Origin: Chrysemys picta bellii
Lineage: Eukaryota > Chordata > Testudines > Emydidae
Length of the DNA: 64,000 nt
Assembly (NCBI RefSeq): GCF_011386835.1
Contig: NC_088795.1
Coordinates: forward strand, 12,443,441 to 12,507,440
Direction: 5' to 3'
Shown here piece after piece: positions 23,203 through 35,882 of this stretch. A program made the translations under genes and the position numbers. The notes beneath the pieces were generated by a model that saw nothing but the letters and a program-made list of their open reading frames with translations, made no database searches and was not told where the DNA came from. Position 1 is the first letter of the stretch. Each line of letters begins with the position of its first letter.

Positions 23203-23475
23203 CAGGGCCGGCTCTGGCTTTTTTGCCGCCCCAGGCAAAAAAGCCGCTGGCCGCCGCGCCCCCCCACCCGTGTGTGTGGGGGGAGGGCGGTGAGCCCCGG
23301 CGGGGGCTCCGCTCTCCCCCCGGTGGCCGGGGGGGAGGGCGGCCGGAGCCCTGGGAGGAGGGCGGCGAGCCCGGCCATGGCCCCGCTCTCCCCGGGGGCC
23401 AGAGCGCCGCGCCGCCCTCCTCCAGGTGCTGCCCCAAGCACAAGCTTGGTGGGCTGGTGCCTGGAGCCGGCCCTG
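23203..23475. mobile_element. GC-rich hAT-type element with 8-bp TSD (unit A)
   Basis: Inverted ends CAGGGCCGGCTCTGGC and GCCTGGAGCCGGCCCTG, with a perfect 8-bp direct repeat ATTGGAGG at 23195-23202 and 23476-23483. The interior is repeated GGGCGGCGAGCCC-type sequence, which keeps several frames open. Unit B has a longer version (374 bp). Unit C lacks this region. Confidence 0.85.
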
Positions 23476-23867
23476 ATTGGAGGGCAGCCCGAGTGAGGCC
23501 TGTGTAGGGAAGTGCAGCACGTTTGCATGCGGAGGTTTCAAGGGGCTGGAGACTGACTACCCTGCTGTACTTCAACCTCATCCTCCAGCTCCCGGCGGAG
23601 CAGCAGCCTTCCACGCTCTGCTTTACCTCCTCCCCTCACAAGCACAGGGCGACAATCCAGAGGCTTGTATAAAGGAGAGTTAAATAAGGCCGCTCAGACT
23701 TATATTTGTATGGATCAGCTCATGTTCTCTGAGACAAGACACAAAGCTCAGAATCATCTGTGTAGGATCCCAGGCAGTAAGGGCCATGCGGTACCCACTC
23801 TTAGCAGAGCCTGCAAGAGTGGGATGGAGGAGCCAGGAAGTCCAATAAGATTCCCCTTGTCACATGG

Positions 23868-24650
23868 CATAGAACCATAGAATATCAGGGTTGGAAGGGA
23901 CCTCAGGAGGTCATCTAGTCCAACCCCCTGCTCAAAGCAGGACCAATCCCCAATTAACTCATCCCAGCCAGGGCTTTGTCAAGCCTGACCTTAAAAACCT
24001 CTAAGGAAGGAGATTCCACCACCTCCCTAGGTAACACATTCCAGTGCTTCACCACCCTCCTAGTGAAAAAGTTTTTCCTAATATCCAACCTAAACCTCCC
24101 CAACTGCAACTTGAGACCATTACTCCTTGTTCTGTCATTAGGTACCACTGAGAACAGTCTAGATCCATCCTCTTTGGAACCCCCTTTCAGGTAGTTGAAA
24201 GCAGCTATCAAATCCCCCCTCATTCTTCTCTTCTGCAGACTAAACAATCCCAGTTCTCTCCGCCTCTCCTAATAAATCGTGTGCTCCAGACCCCTGATAA
24301 TTTTTGTTGCCCTCCGCTGGACTCTTTCCAATTTTTCCACATCCTTCTTGTAGTGTGGGGCCCCAAACTGGACACAGTACTCCAGATGAGGCCTCACCAA
24401 TGTCGAATAGAGGGGAATGATCACATCCCTTGATCTGCTGGCAATGCCCCTACTTGTACAGCCCAGAATACCGTTAGCCTTCTTGGCAACAAGGGCACAC
24501 TGTTGACTCATATCCAGGTTCTCGTCCACTGTAACCCCTAGGTCCTTTTCTGCAGAACTGCTGCCTAGCCATTCAGTCCCTAATCTGTAACAGTGCATGG
24601 GATTCTTCCGTCCTAAGTGCAGAACTCTGCACTTGTCCTTGTTGACATGA
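23868..24650 (-). pseudogene. CR1 LINE 3' fragment, ORF2 C-terminus (unit A)
   Basis: The minus strand encodes the end of the CR1 reverse-transcriptase ORF. It shows [45 protein letters not shown] and [15 protein letters not shown], then an in-frame TAG after LEHTIY, then [15 protein letters not shown] to [23 protein letters not shown] short 3' UTR ends in the octamer-like CATAGAACCATAG. The 5' end is truncated. The stop codon is also in unit B, so the copy was dead before the A/B duplication. Confidence 0.92.
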
Positions 24651-24699
24651 CCAAAAGCTGCTCCCCTCAGGAGAAAGGAGCTGGGTGAGTGGGGCACTG

Positions 24700-25149
24700 A
24701 TGAAGCAAGGAAAGCAAACTCTTACCCTACCACAGGCCTGCACAACTTGTAAAGAGGCCATATTACTCCAAAGAAAACAGCTGAGGGCCGAAACCCCCCA
24801 AGTGCCACCCACTGCCCCCCCCAGCGCCACCCAGCTGCCCCCAGCGCCACCCAGCCCCCCCCAAAACAACCCCCCCCGGCACCACCCACCCGTCCCACGG
24901 AAACAACCCCCCCAGCGCCGCTGAATCACACACACCCCAGGGCCCCGCGGAAACAAACCCTCCTTCCCCTGCGCCGCCCCACCGAAACAGCAGTATTGAA
25001 CCTCGGTCATTTGTTATAGCGGGTCCTTAATGTAGTATAGTTAAGGTAAAGGAAAAATTTGTAATCAGTTGCCCTGTTGAATGAATGAGGTGTGAATGAG
25101 GAAGGTGTGGAAGGCAGGCACCTCCAGACAGCTGCAACCCTTGGAGAGG
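24700..25149. other. Junction tail between units A and B
   Basis: A low-complexity C-rich stretch (24790-24990, CCCCAGCGCCACCCAGC repeats) is followed by ordinary sequence up to the start of unit B. It matches 43180-43615 in unit B but neither the left flank of unit A nor the right flank of unit C. No gene. Confidence 0.6.
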
Positions 25150-25729
25150 CATGGACGATGTAGTGAACCTGTGCCTATGGGTCTAACACTTCCTTCTGGG
25201 AATATCCTCCATGACACGCAGGTAGGATGGAACCAGATAAAGGGGCACGGCGCTTTTACAAACATCTACAGTTAAGCACCCCAACCCCTCTTTTTATTTA
25301 CTGCTAGAGCATGCACATGCCCTGAGAATTACTTTATATATAAAGCGAGTGTCTTCTGGGCTCTGTCCTTGGCGCTGTCTTGTTTCCTAGAACAGCAAAG
25401 AATCATTATGTGCCTGATCTTGCAGGGCGCTTTAAGCACATGCGTAGTCTCAAGGCAAGTTAAGCAAACGTGCAAGTCCTTGCAGCTTTCATAGCCACGA
25501 ACCACGTTCCGAGGCTGAATTTCCCTTCACAATGAGGTGTGCAGATGATGAGTTTAAATATTGCAACTCTGGACCCAAGAGTCTGTTAAATGCAGACAAA
25601 CATTACATAAAATAGGAAAGGGGATGAAGCTTGGAGGCAGGTGTGTATCCTACCAATTCCCACCCACACCACCCTTTCCCCGGGGTCTCACTGGGACAGA
25701 TACATGGACATGAACACTTAACTGAGTTG

Positions 25730-26636
25730 AAGACTCAAACCACTTTTAATCAGAAAATATTTTAGTGCAGTACAATTTGTAATACCACTTCTACACAGAA
25801 CATGACAGTATGTCATACAATGCAGACATAAAATGTCCAAGGATGTTCAGAACGTTACTGTTCTTAAACCTTCAGCATAAATACCAAATATTTAAATTGC
25901 ATAGAAATAATTTAACACATCAAAACAGACCCCTAAAGAGTTTGCAGAAACGACAGCTAGTGACCGGAAGCCACATTTTTATAGAAAAGCAATCTTTATG
26001 AAAGGAGAATAGCTGCTAGTCTGTTTCACCTAGCCAAGCAAATGATTCTGTGTCTCAGGGATATGTGCCTTGGCAACACATTTCAGGAGTGTAACAACTT
26101 ACGGTGCTTGTTCTAATTGGATTTCACTTTGTAATCTTACACATTTGGCTCAATGCTGGGCAGCTCCAGGATCTGAAACTCTGATTATTCACAACCCAGC
26201 AGGCATCCTGCACATGCCCCATGTGAAAGGCACAGCTCCACAGTACTCCCACCTTGAGCTGCTCAGAGGATCCCAGGGGAGGGGCTATTTGGAATGTGTA
26301 TTAGATTAATCACAAGCCAACTCTTGAACCACTACTGCAGCATTATCCCTTCAGGTGATCAGGAAGATCTAAGGTGCTTAACAAAAAAACTACCTAGCCC
26401 TTGAAGAGCTATACAGAGATGAATTAATAAATATATAAATAAGCCCAGGTTGTAATAACTCAGTGGAACGCGTGGAAGTTGAATGGAGCGCAGGCTGGTC
26501 TATCAGACCTTCAAAAGAAGAGAGTTCATCATGGCTAGTTATCCAGCCTCGGGCTCCCATTGTCTCTCACACTGGTTTCCCCTTGTACACACAGGTAGTT
26601 TCTGTTGTAGTTCCTTGTTCATGTCCTCTTCTCCCC
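25730..26636 (-). promoter_or_regulatory. Chemokine B 3' UTR with AU-rich elements
   Basis: Same layout as in gene A: AUUUA words at 26428-26432 and 26436-26440, ATTAAA at 25745-25750. Almost no change relative to A. Confidence 0.58.
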
Positions 26637-27935
26637 TCACAGCTTGGTCGATTTACTGCAACAGTCAGACAACAGAACACACGTTACAAGTGACATCCGG
26701 AAAGACCTCACCTGGACTCACTTCTGCTCTTGCCTTTCCCCGCTCCAGGCTCTGAGCTTGCATTCCCTGTGCACTAGCCTCCAGCTGCCCTCCGTGGGCG
26801 CTGTGTGTGTCACAAGGAATAGGGACAGCGCTGATACATCTCATCAATGGCATTTAGTGGCAGGGACCCCACCAGGTACGGGTAGCAGCCCGGGTTAATG
26901 GCGAAGAGTACAGACACTTATTTAAACTCGTTTTCCTACATGACACCTGGGCTTAGTTTCTCCCCCTATAATGGAGCTGGACGGATTGGCCCAGCTTGGC
27001 CCCGCGGTTTGTAATGAGAAGTATCCACCGGTTAAGACTCAGTGGCCCCTCTCGCCCCTTGTCCCTGCAACACGGACACCGGCTTCAGACCGAGTCTGCT
27101 GCCCACGCTCCCATGACACGGGACAACGGGCGTTAGAGCTGCACCCACGGGCCGCTGGCACAACACAAACAGACACACCCCCCGGGCACGTACCTGTTCA
27201 GGATCTTGGTGATGATCAGCTTGACCCAGCGCGCGGTGGGCTCCAGACAGACTTTCATGCCTTGCTTCGTGGTGGCTCTGCGGGGAGGCGGAGGGGAGAG
27301 CGGGGTGAGCGGGGGGTTGGCGGGGCGGGGAGGGGGGCGCAGGCTGGGTGGGGGGGCAGCAGGGCCCCGACACTTACATGACTTCTGGCACCCCGCAGTG
27401 GGGTCCCTCGGGGATCAGCTCCACGTTGGCGATGTGCTTGGGGTGGATCACCCCCGTCTCGGTCTGCAGGCACTGGCACCGCAGCTCGCCGGCCATGGGG
27501 GCACCTGCCCGGGAAGGGGGAGAAAGACTCAGCTCCTGCCGGCGGCCAGATACTCCGCAGGGGGGCGGCCGGGAGACACCCCTCGCCCCACACCCTGGGT
27601 CTGACCCATGCCCCCGGCCCGGGCCTTCCCCGCATCCGGCCGGCTCTCGGACACCTGGGTCCCTTCCATCCCCCGGGACTCCCCGCATCCGGCCGGCTCT
27701 CGGACACCTGGGTCCCTTCCATCCTTCCCGAGACTCCCCGCATGCGGCCGGCTCTCGGACACCTGGGTCCGATCCGTCCTTCCAAGCCCCAGTGGGAAGC
27801 GAGACTCCCCCAGCCCGGGTCCCGGGGCCACCCCGGCGCAGCGAGCCCCTTACCCCGGCACAGCGCGGCGCAGGCCAGCAGCAGCAGCAGCAGCAGCAGG
27901 GGGCTGCCAGGGGCGAGGCTCCGGGGGCGGCTCAT
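26637..27935 (-). CDS. ELR+ CXC chemokine B, four exons
   Basis: Exons on the minus strand are 27935-27854, 27504-27378, 27277-27194 and 26655-26637; 312 nt, 103 residues plus stop. Splice sites and phases are as in gene A. The protein differs from A by an eighth leucine in the signal-peptide core, alanine to glycine at the exon 1/2 junction codon (GCT to GGT, just before APMAGELRCQC), and alanine to glycine in TETGVIH. Exons 3 and 4 encode the same residues as in A. All four cysteines, the ELR motif and the KVCLEPTARW stretch are intact, so the gene looks functional. It is secreted, with the same expected receptor class. A recent duplicate of A. Confidence 0.92.
27628..27783. repeat. Intron 1 minisatellite of chemokine B
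   Basis: Three units as in gene A, same spacing and nearly the same sequence. Confidence 0.88.
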
Positions 27936-28014
27936 GGTCCGGGCTGGCGGCGGAGGCTGGTGCTGGGGATCTGGGTTCGGCTCAGCTCTGAGCCTCCGCA
28001 GCGCCCCGCAGCCG

Positions 28015-28022
28015 CTTTTATC
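28015..28022 (-). promoter_or_regulatory. TATA-like box of chemokine B
   Basis: GATAAAAG on the minus strand, 80 bases before the start codon. Confidence 0.63.
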
Positions 28023-28039
28023 CCCGCGGGGACCCGGCC

Positions 28040-28049
28040 GGGACATTCC
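28040..28049. promoter_or_regulatory. NF-kB-like site of chemokine B
   Basis: GGGACATTCC, the same spacing to the TATA-like box as in A and C. Confidence 0.6.
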
Positions 28050-31000
28050 CGGGGCAGAGGGGGAGGAGCGGTCGGAGAAATCCGCTTCAGCCGGGCCCCG
28101 CCTGTCCCGGCCCCGCGCCAAGGGCTGGGCTCGGGGATCCCGCCTGGAGCCACCAGGGCGCCCCGAGCGGAGCGGCCGCAGCTCCCGGGTCCCGTCGCTC
28201 CCGGCTCCTCAGCCAGGTGACAAACCGCTGGGAGCTGCGGGGAGGGGCCGCTGCTTTAGCTCTATGGGGAGAGGCAGCGGCTGCCCCTGCAGCTCCCAGC
28301 TGTTTGCAGCTGCCTCTTCCCAGAGCACAGCGCCCAGCTTGCCGGCTCCCGCAGCTGCCCTGCAGGGGGGCGGGGGGGGGTTGGGCCTTCAGGGCAAGGC
28401 GCATCCCAAGACCCCGCTCCCTGCAGGGCTGAAGCCCCAAGCCCTGATGCGCCTCCTGTGGGGCTGAAGGTCTGAGCCCCGGCAGGTGCGACCTGGCTCT
28501 TGAACTTCTGAAGATTGTCACATGCAGCTGGAAGGGTCGGACAGTTTGGCCCCTGTCCTAGCCAGGGAATCGCCCTGGGGGAGGGGGAGGGGACGGGAAC
28601 TGGGCGCACCACCAACCTGGGGGGTCTGAAATATGCACAGTCCTGTGATTTCTAAGCTTGAGGGGGGAATGAAGACATAGTTCAGCCCAGAATCCGGCTG
28701 GAGTTTGTGTCCTTCAAACTCCTTCAGTTCCAAACCCTGAGCAAAGTGTCACTTCTCTGGTGGGGGTGAGGAGAGCTCTGGGGTCAGTCTGGAGAAGGAT
28801 TTCCTTATACACACGTCATTTTACTGCCGGATTCATGTGTAATGACAACAACAGAGGCTGCCTTGCAGTGCGGAGAGGCAGACCCTGTACCCCCGTGTAA
28901 CGAAGGCCGGGTCAGACCCGCATAGTGCACAGAGGGTTTGGCCTGTGTGCATCGGCTAAAGGTGATGACACCATGTATCAAATTCTGCCCTTGGTTACAG
29001 TGAAGCCAGGCCGGGGGAACAGGTGTAGCGGGGGGCAGATTTGTCCCTCGTGTTTAATGTGCTGTCTCCATCTAACTCCCTCCTCAGGCTAGTTCCTGGG
29101 ATCTTAACGCCTCTTGCTGCTCACTCAGTGGCATAGCTCTTTATTAGGCCTCTAATGCTCCCTCTTTAAACTAGTTCACTTATTGTAACACTCCACAGTC
29201 AATCTGCACCATCGGCATGATGTGATATCAAGCGGTCTGAGCCTTGTATTTTAACATGACTCTACAGTTTTGTTTTTAAATCTGCAGGTTGACGCTCTCC
29301 ATAATTTTTTACAGGAAAGGGGAAGCTGAGAATGTAACATGACAGCGACATTCGGGAGGTCATGTATTTATCGGCACAGTGAGCTGTTAAATTAATCCAG
29401 GGGTCTTCCTCCTCATCTGATGAGGAGCTCATATTTCACTGTTCTCTATGGAAGCTAAAACTGCATATCTGGTTTATTGCAAATGACTGAAAGCACATAG
29501 TAGGAGGGGGGAAATCATTCATCCCAGGTCATTGACATAACCTTATTATTCATTTAAATTACACTAATGCCTAAAATGTAATTTACCAGTGAGTGAACTG
29601 TCTATCTAATCAGACAGCTATGGCAGCCCTAAACGGTTCTTGCTCTGCAACCTTATGGGCAAATTACAGAAACACCTGACAATTACCACACATTCAACAC
29701 CGTGGGGAACATACACACAAGTAGCTGTGCACCAAATAAAACCCCCATGAATGATGCTATTAAGCATCTTCCAAAGCTAGAGCAATTCTGAGAGTTGTGT
29801 GGGTCTTTCTGCCAACCCAGTTTCTGATATTTGGCAACGTGTGTCAAGTGTGTTCCTTTGGTAACATTTTCAATTTCATTTTCTTTATGCAGCATATAGG
29901 CTGTGCGAACAGCTCTTCTCCCATTGCAAAATAACAAATCAATAGCAGGTCTGTTCTGGGGCTCAATCCAGGTCCAATTAAAATTAACAGTAAAACTCCC
30001 TTTGGTTTCAAGTAGGAGCAGAATGGGCCAGTGGGCAACATCCCGGCTTCATTGAAATCAGTGGCAAGACTCTCATAGACATCAATGGGGTCAGGGTTTC
30101 ACCATTGACTTTAGTTGGTGCTTTAGGTGGACAAAGAATGCAGAAACAATTGATGCTTAAATGGAGCAGGTTTTATTTTTAGTTTAATTTCGTGAAAGCT
30201 TTTGGATGATCCATTTTGGGCCTATTCTGGCCACAGTAATTACAGCGGGTAGAGCAGTGTAGCCCACTTTCTTAAATGTTTCTTGCAGAGGGGGAATTTT
30301 GGCATATAGAATGATTTATGCCCTGTAGCAGGAACAGAACTTTAAAGTCCCGCAAGCAGCAGTTTATGCCCCATAGCAGGTATGACGACAAAATTATGTC
30401 AGAAATTAATAATAATTACTGCATTAGGTAACTTAGCTAATGCACTAGACATGCAAATCATACAAAGCTGAAATCACAAAAAGCGTCAAGCAAAACTATT
30501 TATTGTCCTGCTTTTGAATTTAGTAAGTGATATATTTTGTGATAAAAGAATAGCTGAGAATTCTAGTACATGACAAAATGCTCTTTAAGTTTAAACATAA
30601 ACATAACCAAGCCACGTGTAGTGGAATCTATTTTTGCTAGGAATTGTGAAACAGTCTGTCACTTTTAATAAAATAACCATGCTACTTCCAAATCTTGGAC
30701 AATGGGATATTCCCTAGTAAGGCCAGAGTTCAGTATGGGACTTTGTCTTTTAATGGAATAACTGTAGTTCCAGCAACAGCTTTGTAATGTCTCACACAGC
30801 TGAACAGAAAGTTGGCAAAACCTATTTTGACATGAGTTACAGTCCTTGCTGGACAGTTCCCATCCCATGTGGGACAAAATTGCCAGTGCATTTTTTAAAG
30901 GAAAAGTCATTCTTACTACGTCAACTGACACTTACTTCCTAGAAGGTTCATCCTGAAAAAATGGTGTCACTACTTGCCTTTTGGTGAATTCCAATATGAT

Positions 31001-33990
31001 TCAGCATTAGTTCATCAGCGCTTCTGTTTAAGATACATTCATTTTTTAAAGGTGAAGTTGAGCTTCAACTCCAGGAGTGAGGTAATCTTAAGTCACGAAA
31101 GAGGTAGCAGCCACTCATTGCATGAAGGAGCTAAAAGACACCCTTGGGATAGCTTAATTACATCTAGAAGGAAGACCTCCTTGATCAGCAAACATGACTT
31201 GTCAGCCAACATGTAACTTCAGCAATATTATTCAGGGAGTAGGAGCCTATTTCCTCAGTCACTTCCAGTTCACTTTCCTGTGTTGTAACTAATTAAACCC
31301 ATTTGTCGTAATGCAAGGCAGAAGGACAATTATACGTGTCAGAATGTCTTAATCCTGTGACAAAGTGTCTGACTTGCCCAAGAATTGGGCCTGAAAGTTA
31401 AATCTGCCCTGAACTAGTTTTGAGGCCTTGCACCAACACCTACCACACACTGAATGACAGAGAAATTAGAGATGTACTGAGAGTGCAAAAATGGTGAATA
31501 AACATTTGCTTGAACTGAATTCCCTTCAGCCGGCCTTATGCCCATTCTGCGTTCGCTTTCCATGACTGTTGGACAATAAGATTGCAGATTTTACTGATGT
31601 GCAAGGAAGAAGAATTTGCGATGTGGGGGTGTTTACACCAGTAGGGCTTGTGTAATCCACTAGGGAGTGTGTGTTACAGGTCCCCCCGCTCCGGCCATGC
31701 CCCATCTACATAGGATAGGAGTCTGCTACAGGCCTAGCTAAGGGGCTGTAGCTCAAGCTGCTGTAGCTCATGGCTTTTAGCTCTGAAGATCCCAGGTCCA
31801 ACACCTGGGTGGTGCTGCTCCTACATGGCAAGACAACCTACTTAACGCAGACAGGCTCTTCTTGTTACCCCTCCACTTCACAGCTGACTGTCTCGGCACC
31901 TCTGCACGCCCTAGCAAAGGCTCAGTCATGGGGACAGAGGGGTGGAAAGAGGAGACAATCTTCACTATGAAGTGGGGAACAGGATCTGAGAGGGGCCAAC
32001 AACTTTTTTTTATGATGGACACCTACATTTATCTATTGTCTTTCCATTTTTCCCAGGAGGCAGCTACCCAGTCCTTCCCCAGGTTTGCCTCAAACCTGCT
32101 GGAATCTGATCTTGTGGGTTTTCTACTCCAAAGGCATTTGTGTACATTTTCGTTACACATCAGAGGTGAAATCCTGCCCTACTGAAGCAAATAGCAAAAT
32201 TCCTGTTGACTTAGGGCCTGGATTCCAACCCATGAGGGCTCCATGGGGCCAGAAAGTTTGTCTTTTTATTTTTTATTCCCTGTTTCTATGGCACCTACCA
32301 GAATGGGGCCCTTGACTATGGTTTCGAGATGCTACTGCAATAATAATAATGATTAATAATTAATAATAAGAGTTTTCAGATAAGGAACCTTCAAATCATT
32401 TGAGACTCACTTATCCCAATGTAACCCAGGCTCACACTTCTGGTTAGGCGCAGTCCACAAAGTTAAATAGAAACCACAACTGAGTGGTCATCCGGAAAGA
32501 GTGAACTCCTTCCAGGGTGAGAGCTGCATGACACTAGAAAATTATCTGCACACCATCTAGATTCCAAAACTGGGATTAGCTCATGGCTAGACTCTTCCAC
32601 TATATAATTAGAATGTATGCATATGCTTGGTTACACAGCCAGGAGATGGTGAAATAGGAGAGCGACTGGGTGGTTCAGTGTCTATTAAAGCAGTGAGAAG
32701 CGGTGAATACATTAATCTCTTGTATCGGTAAAATTGGCACAGCAAAGGTCAGTGGATCAGATTTCATGCTCAGACATGCTGAAGTGTCTGAAACAGGGAA
32801 GACCACAGGAACGGGAGTAACCACACAGGCATGCGTCTTCCTAGGGGGATAGCGTGTCAACTGCTAGAAATGATGACACAGAGAGGACAAAATGAATGTT
32901 CTAATCAAAGAGTAAATGTGCAAGTCACATTTTCCACTTCTCAGTAATTTGTTTCATGTCGCTGTCACACTCTGGATGGGGAATGAAGCCTTCTTTTTTT
33001 TTTTTTTAGGGCGTCAGAAAGCGGCTGTGCTAACTTTGTTCGTCCTTGACACAGGACAAGGTAGGGCCTGTCCCTGCTCCCAGTAAGTGAATGCCGTTGT
33101 AGTGGACACTTCAGGTATCCTTAGAAGAATACAGCCAAAGCAGTGTTGGGCTGGATTTTCAAAACCGCTCAGCTCCCACTTAGACACCTAGATGGTCAGA
33201 TTTCCAAAAGTGTTCTGCCCTCCGCGGATCCACCGGAGTTTCTGGATAATGGGCACTTTAAACACAAGGGGAGAGCCCAGATTTTCCAAACAGGAGCTGC
33301 CATGTGATGAACTCCATTGAAAAGGTGGCCCATAGCTCTTTGAAATACAGGCCATGGATTTTTTTAACCATGCCTAAAATTATGATCCTAAATATATATT
33401 TAGTTGCCTGTATTAAGTAACTTGGTTTTCAAAATTGCTGAATGAGCACCCAGCATTGACTTCAGTTGACACCAGAGTTTGCCCGAAGTGCTCTATTTTT
33501 TTCAGGTGTGGTTCTGAACGGCAACACCAACAGCATAGTGGATAGGCATCTATTCCAGTCTTCTATTAATAGAGTTCTCCTCAGCGACTGCACTTCAGCC
33601 TGGGTTGGAATCTTTCATCCTGGCCTATCCACCATTAACAGAGCTGCCATCCCAGGCTCTGGAAATGGAGCAAAAAGCCACAATTTGTCATATCCATCTA
33701 TTCCCAAATTTACTCAAACATTTAAAAACCTGTGTTCATAAGAAAAAACTGGCTAGATAGCCCAGTAGAACAAAGCCCTCTCTTTATCCAGTGATCAGGT
33801 CAGCGTCTACACACTTCTCCTTTTGCTGAACTCAAAAGAGCATCTCTAGGGATGAGAGGACAGTCTCCACGTCTGGTCCAGCCTTCGTTTTTTGTAGATA
33901 CAGTCAATATTGCTGGTGGTCTTTCTGATCTGAGCACTAACAGGCTATCAGGTGCTCCTTTTAATTTCTACAATGTGTGTTTCATTGGCT

Positions 33991-34029
<39 letters not shown>

Positions 34030-34701
34030 GATCCCATCAGTAGGTCAGACCTGCTCAAGTGCGCGTAACTATGTCGCTCACTCTTGACTGCAACCCCAGA
34101 AGGCCTAATCCATAGTATGAACACCACAGCTAACCAACGCTCTTCTTTAGCTACCAGAGACAGGGGCTCTGTGGTGTTGAAGTCAACGTTCCTGGCTTCA
34201 GTCTGCGATACGCCATGTGTGTCATTTAGCTGATGCCGGCAGGGTCTGTTGTTTGCAGCCACACAGCGTATTGCAGCCCCCTCTATTGTGTTCTCTCCCT
34301 TGCGGTGTTCGACCATTGCTTTCACTCAGGGGCTTAGTCTTGTTTCACAGGCTGATACCTAAAGTGGTTTCCAAGTTTTCCTGTTGCATCCACCCTCTCT
34401 TGCTGATGGCCAGAGCTGCCTGCAAAGTGTCTGTCCTCTACTGTTCAGCTCGTCTTTCCTTGGCCAATGTGTGCAGGAATAGAGAGCTACAGTGTATGCG
34501 CCTCTCCTCCTCCAGTGCAGGGACTTTCTGGGGAGATGGCTCTTACAGTCTGACTATTAGTTATTTGTATTGAGGTGCTGCCTAGGAACCCCAATCATGG
34601 ACCAGACCCCCATTGTGCCAGGTAGTGTACAGACCCACAACAAGAAGACAATCGCTGCTCCAAAGATTTTATGTAATCTGTTCCCCTAATTCATTAATTT
34701 T
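28050..34701. other. Unit B upstream intergenic region
   Basis: Colinear with 10216-16840 of unit A. No gene supported. Includes (GT)18 at 33993-34028, twice the length of the A tract. Confidence 0.55.
33993..34028. repeat. (GT)18 microsatellite
   Basis: Eighteen uninterrupted GT units at the site holding nine in A and six in C. Confidence 0.95.
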
Positions 34702-35882
34702 TGTAGTGGGGTAGTGTCACGGAGTGTGGAGGGACACCAGGCCCTGCACCCCCGGCTTCCTGCGATTCACTATGACTTTCAGCCAGCCAGTAAAGCAGAA
34801 GGTTTATTTAGACGACAGGAACACAGTCCAAGACAGGGCTTGCAGCCACAGACAACAGGATCCCCCCCCCCCAATTAGGTGCATCTTGGGGTCCCAGGGC
34901 ACCACAGCCCCTTGGGGGGTCAGAGCCCCATCTGCCTCGCAGCCATTCCACCAGCCAGATCTGAAACTCCCCCTCCAGCAACCCCTCCCACAGCCTTTGT
35001 TCAGTTTCCTGGTCAAAGGTGTCACCTGGCTTCTAACCCCTTCGTGGGTTCTCATGTTACATGCTCAGGTATTCTTCCTCATGGCCAGTCTCCCATCCCC
35101 CAATGCAGACCATCCTAGCCACACTCTCCTGCCTTCCCACCCAACACTCCCCACTCAGCATTCAAAGGCCACATTAAGAACAGTCCCAGTTCGTCACAGG
35201 TAGTCACCCCGCTCCGGCCCTGAAGGGGTTAAAGCAGCCCTGGAGAGGGCTGTGGATGGAACTGGGCTGATTGGAAAAGCGGCCACAGCTGTGGCCAGCT
35301 CAGTCAGGGCCCAGCTGGCCCTATAAGAGGGCTGAGGGCCAGAGACTAAAAACACACTCGCTCTAGCTCCTTAGAGAGAGAGAGAGAAGGACCGGGCTGC
35401 CTGGGAGGCTGAGGCGGGTATCTAGGGTGGAGCTGTGCTGGGGAAGGGCAGAGGGAGCTGGGGAGCTCCAGCCTAGCAGAGCCCCAGGCTGCAGGCCGAG
35501 TTCAGGGCCCACAAAAGGTCCTGGGGCTGCAGAGGGGCGGCCCAGAGATAGGCAGAGGCAGGTGGTCCAATCCCCACTTGCCAATGATGAATGGTTTACA
35601 GACTGCCGTCTGCCCCAGTGAGCGGCGGCTAAATGGAGACTGGCAATAGCCACTGAGGCGAGGTGGGGATAGGGAGTTGGGGGTTCCCTGGTCGGGGAGA
35701 CCCAGAGTGAGGGGGTACATGCGGTGGGCAGAACCCTGGGCAAAGGACACCGGGGTCTGGGAAGGAGACAGAGCTAGCAGCAGGTGAGACACCGGCCTGC
35801 AGAGGGCGCTCTGGGCTGGAAGAGCTAATTCCCAGGACGACCAGCAGGAGGCGCCACGCTGGTGAGTCTCAATCTTGCTACA
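34702..35882 (+). mobile_element. Solo LTR, family 1, site 1 (unit B), interrupted by another LTR
   Basis: Same insertion as 16841-17531: starts TGTAGTGGGGTAG, ends TTGCTACA. It is split 13 bp after its start by the LTR at 34715-35198. CCCTATAAGAGGG near 35320 gives a TATA-like box in plus orientation. Confidence 0.82.
34715..35198. mobile_element. Nested solo LTR, family 3, only in unit B
   Basis: It begins TGTCACGGAGTGTGG and ends TTCGTCACA. It lies inside the family 1 LTR with a perfect 5-bp duplication GGTAG (34710-34714 and 35199-35203). Unit A has the uninterrupted host LTR. The open frame at 34724-35203 is a by-product of the insertion. Confidence 0.88.

Larger units (their letters stand above)
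7319..25149. repeat. Tandem segmental duplication, unit A
   Basis: Similarity to units B and C begins abruptly at CATGGACGATGTAGTG (7319; also 25150 and 43616). To the left of 7319 the sequence differs from the left flanks of B and C, which resemble each other. Unit A is nearly identical to B along its length (17831 bp offset in the chemokine region) and less similar to C. It contains one chemokine gene, three solo LTRs, two hAT elements and a CR1 fragment. Confidence 0.93.

Noticed and set aside
24685..24924. Pro-rich open frame
   Set aside because: C-rich low-complexity sequence at the unit junction; indels in B change the frame.
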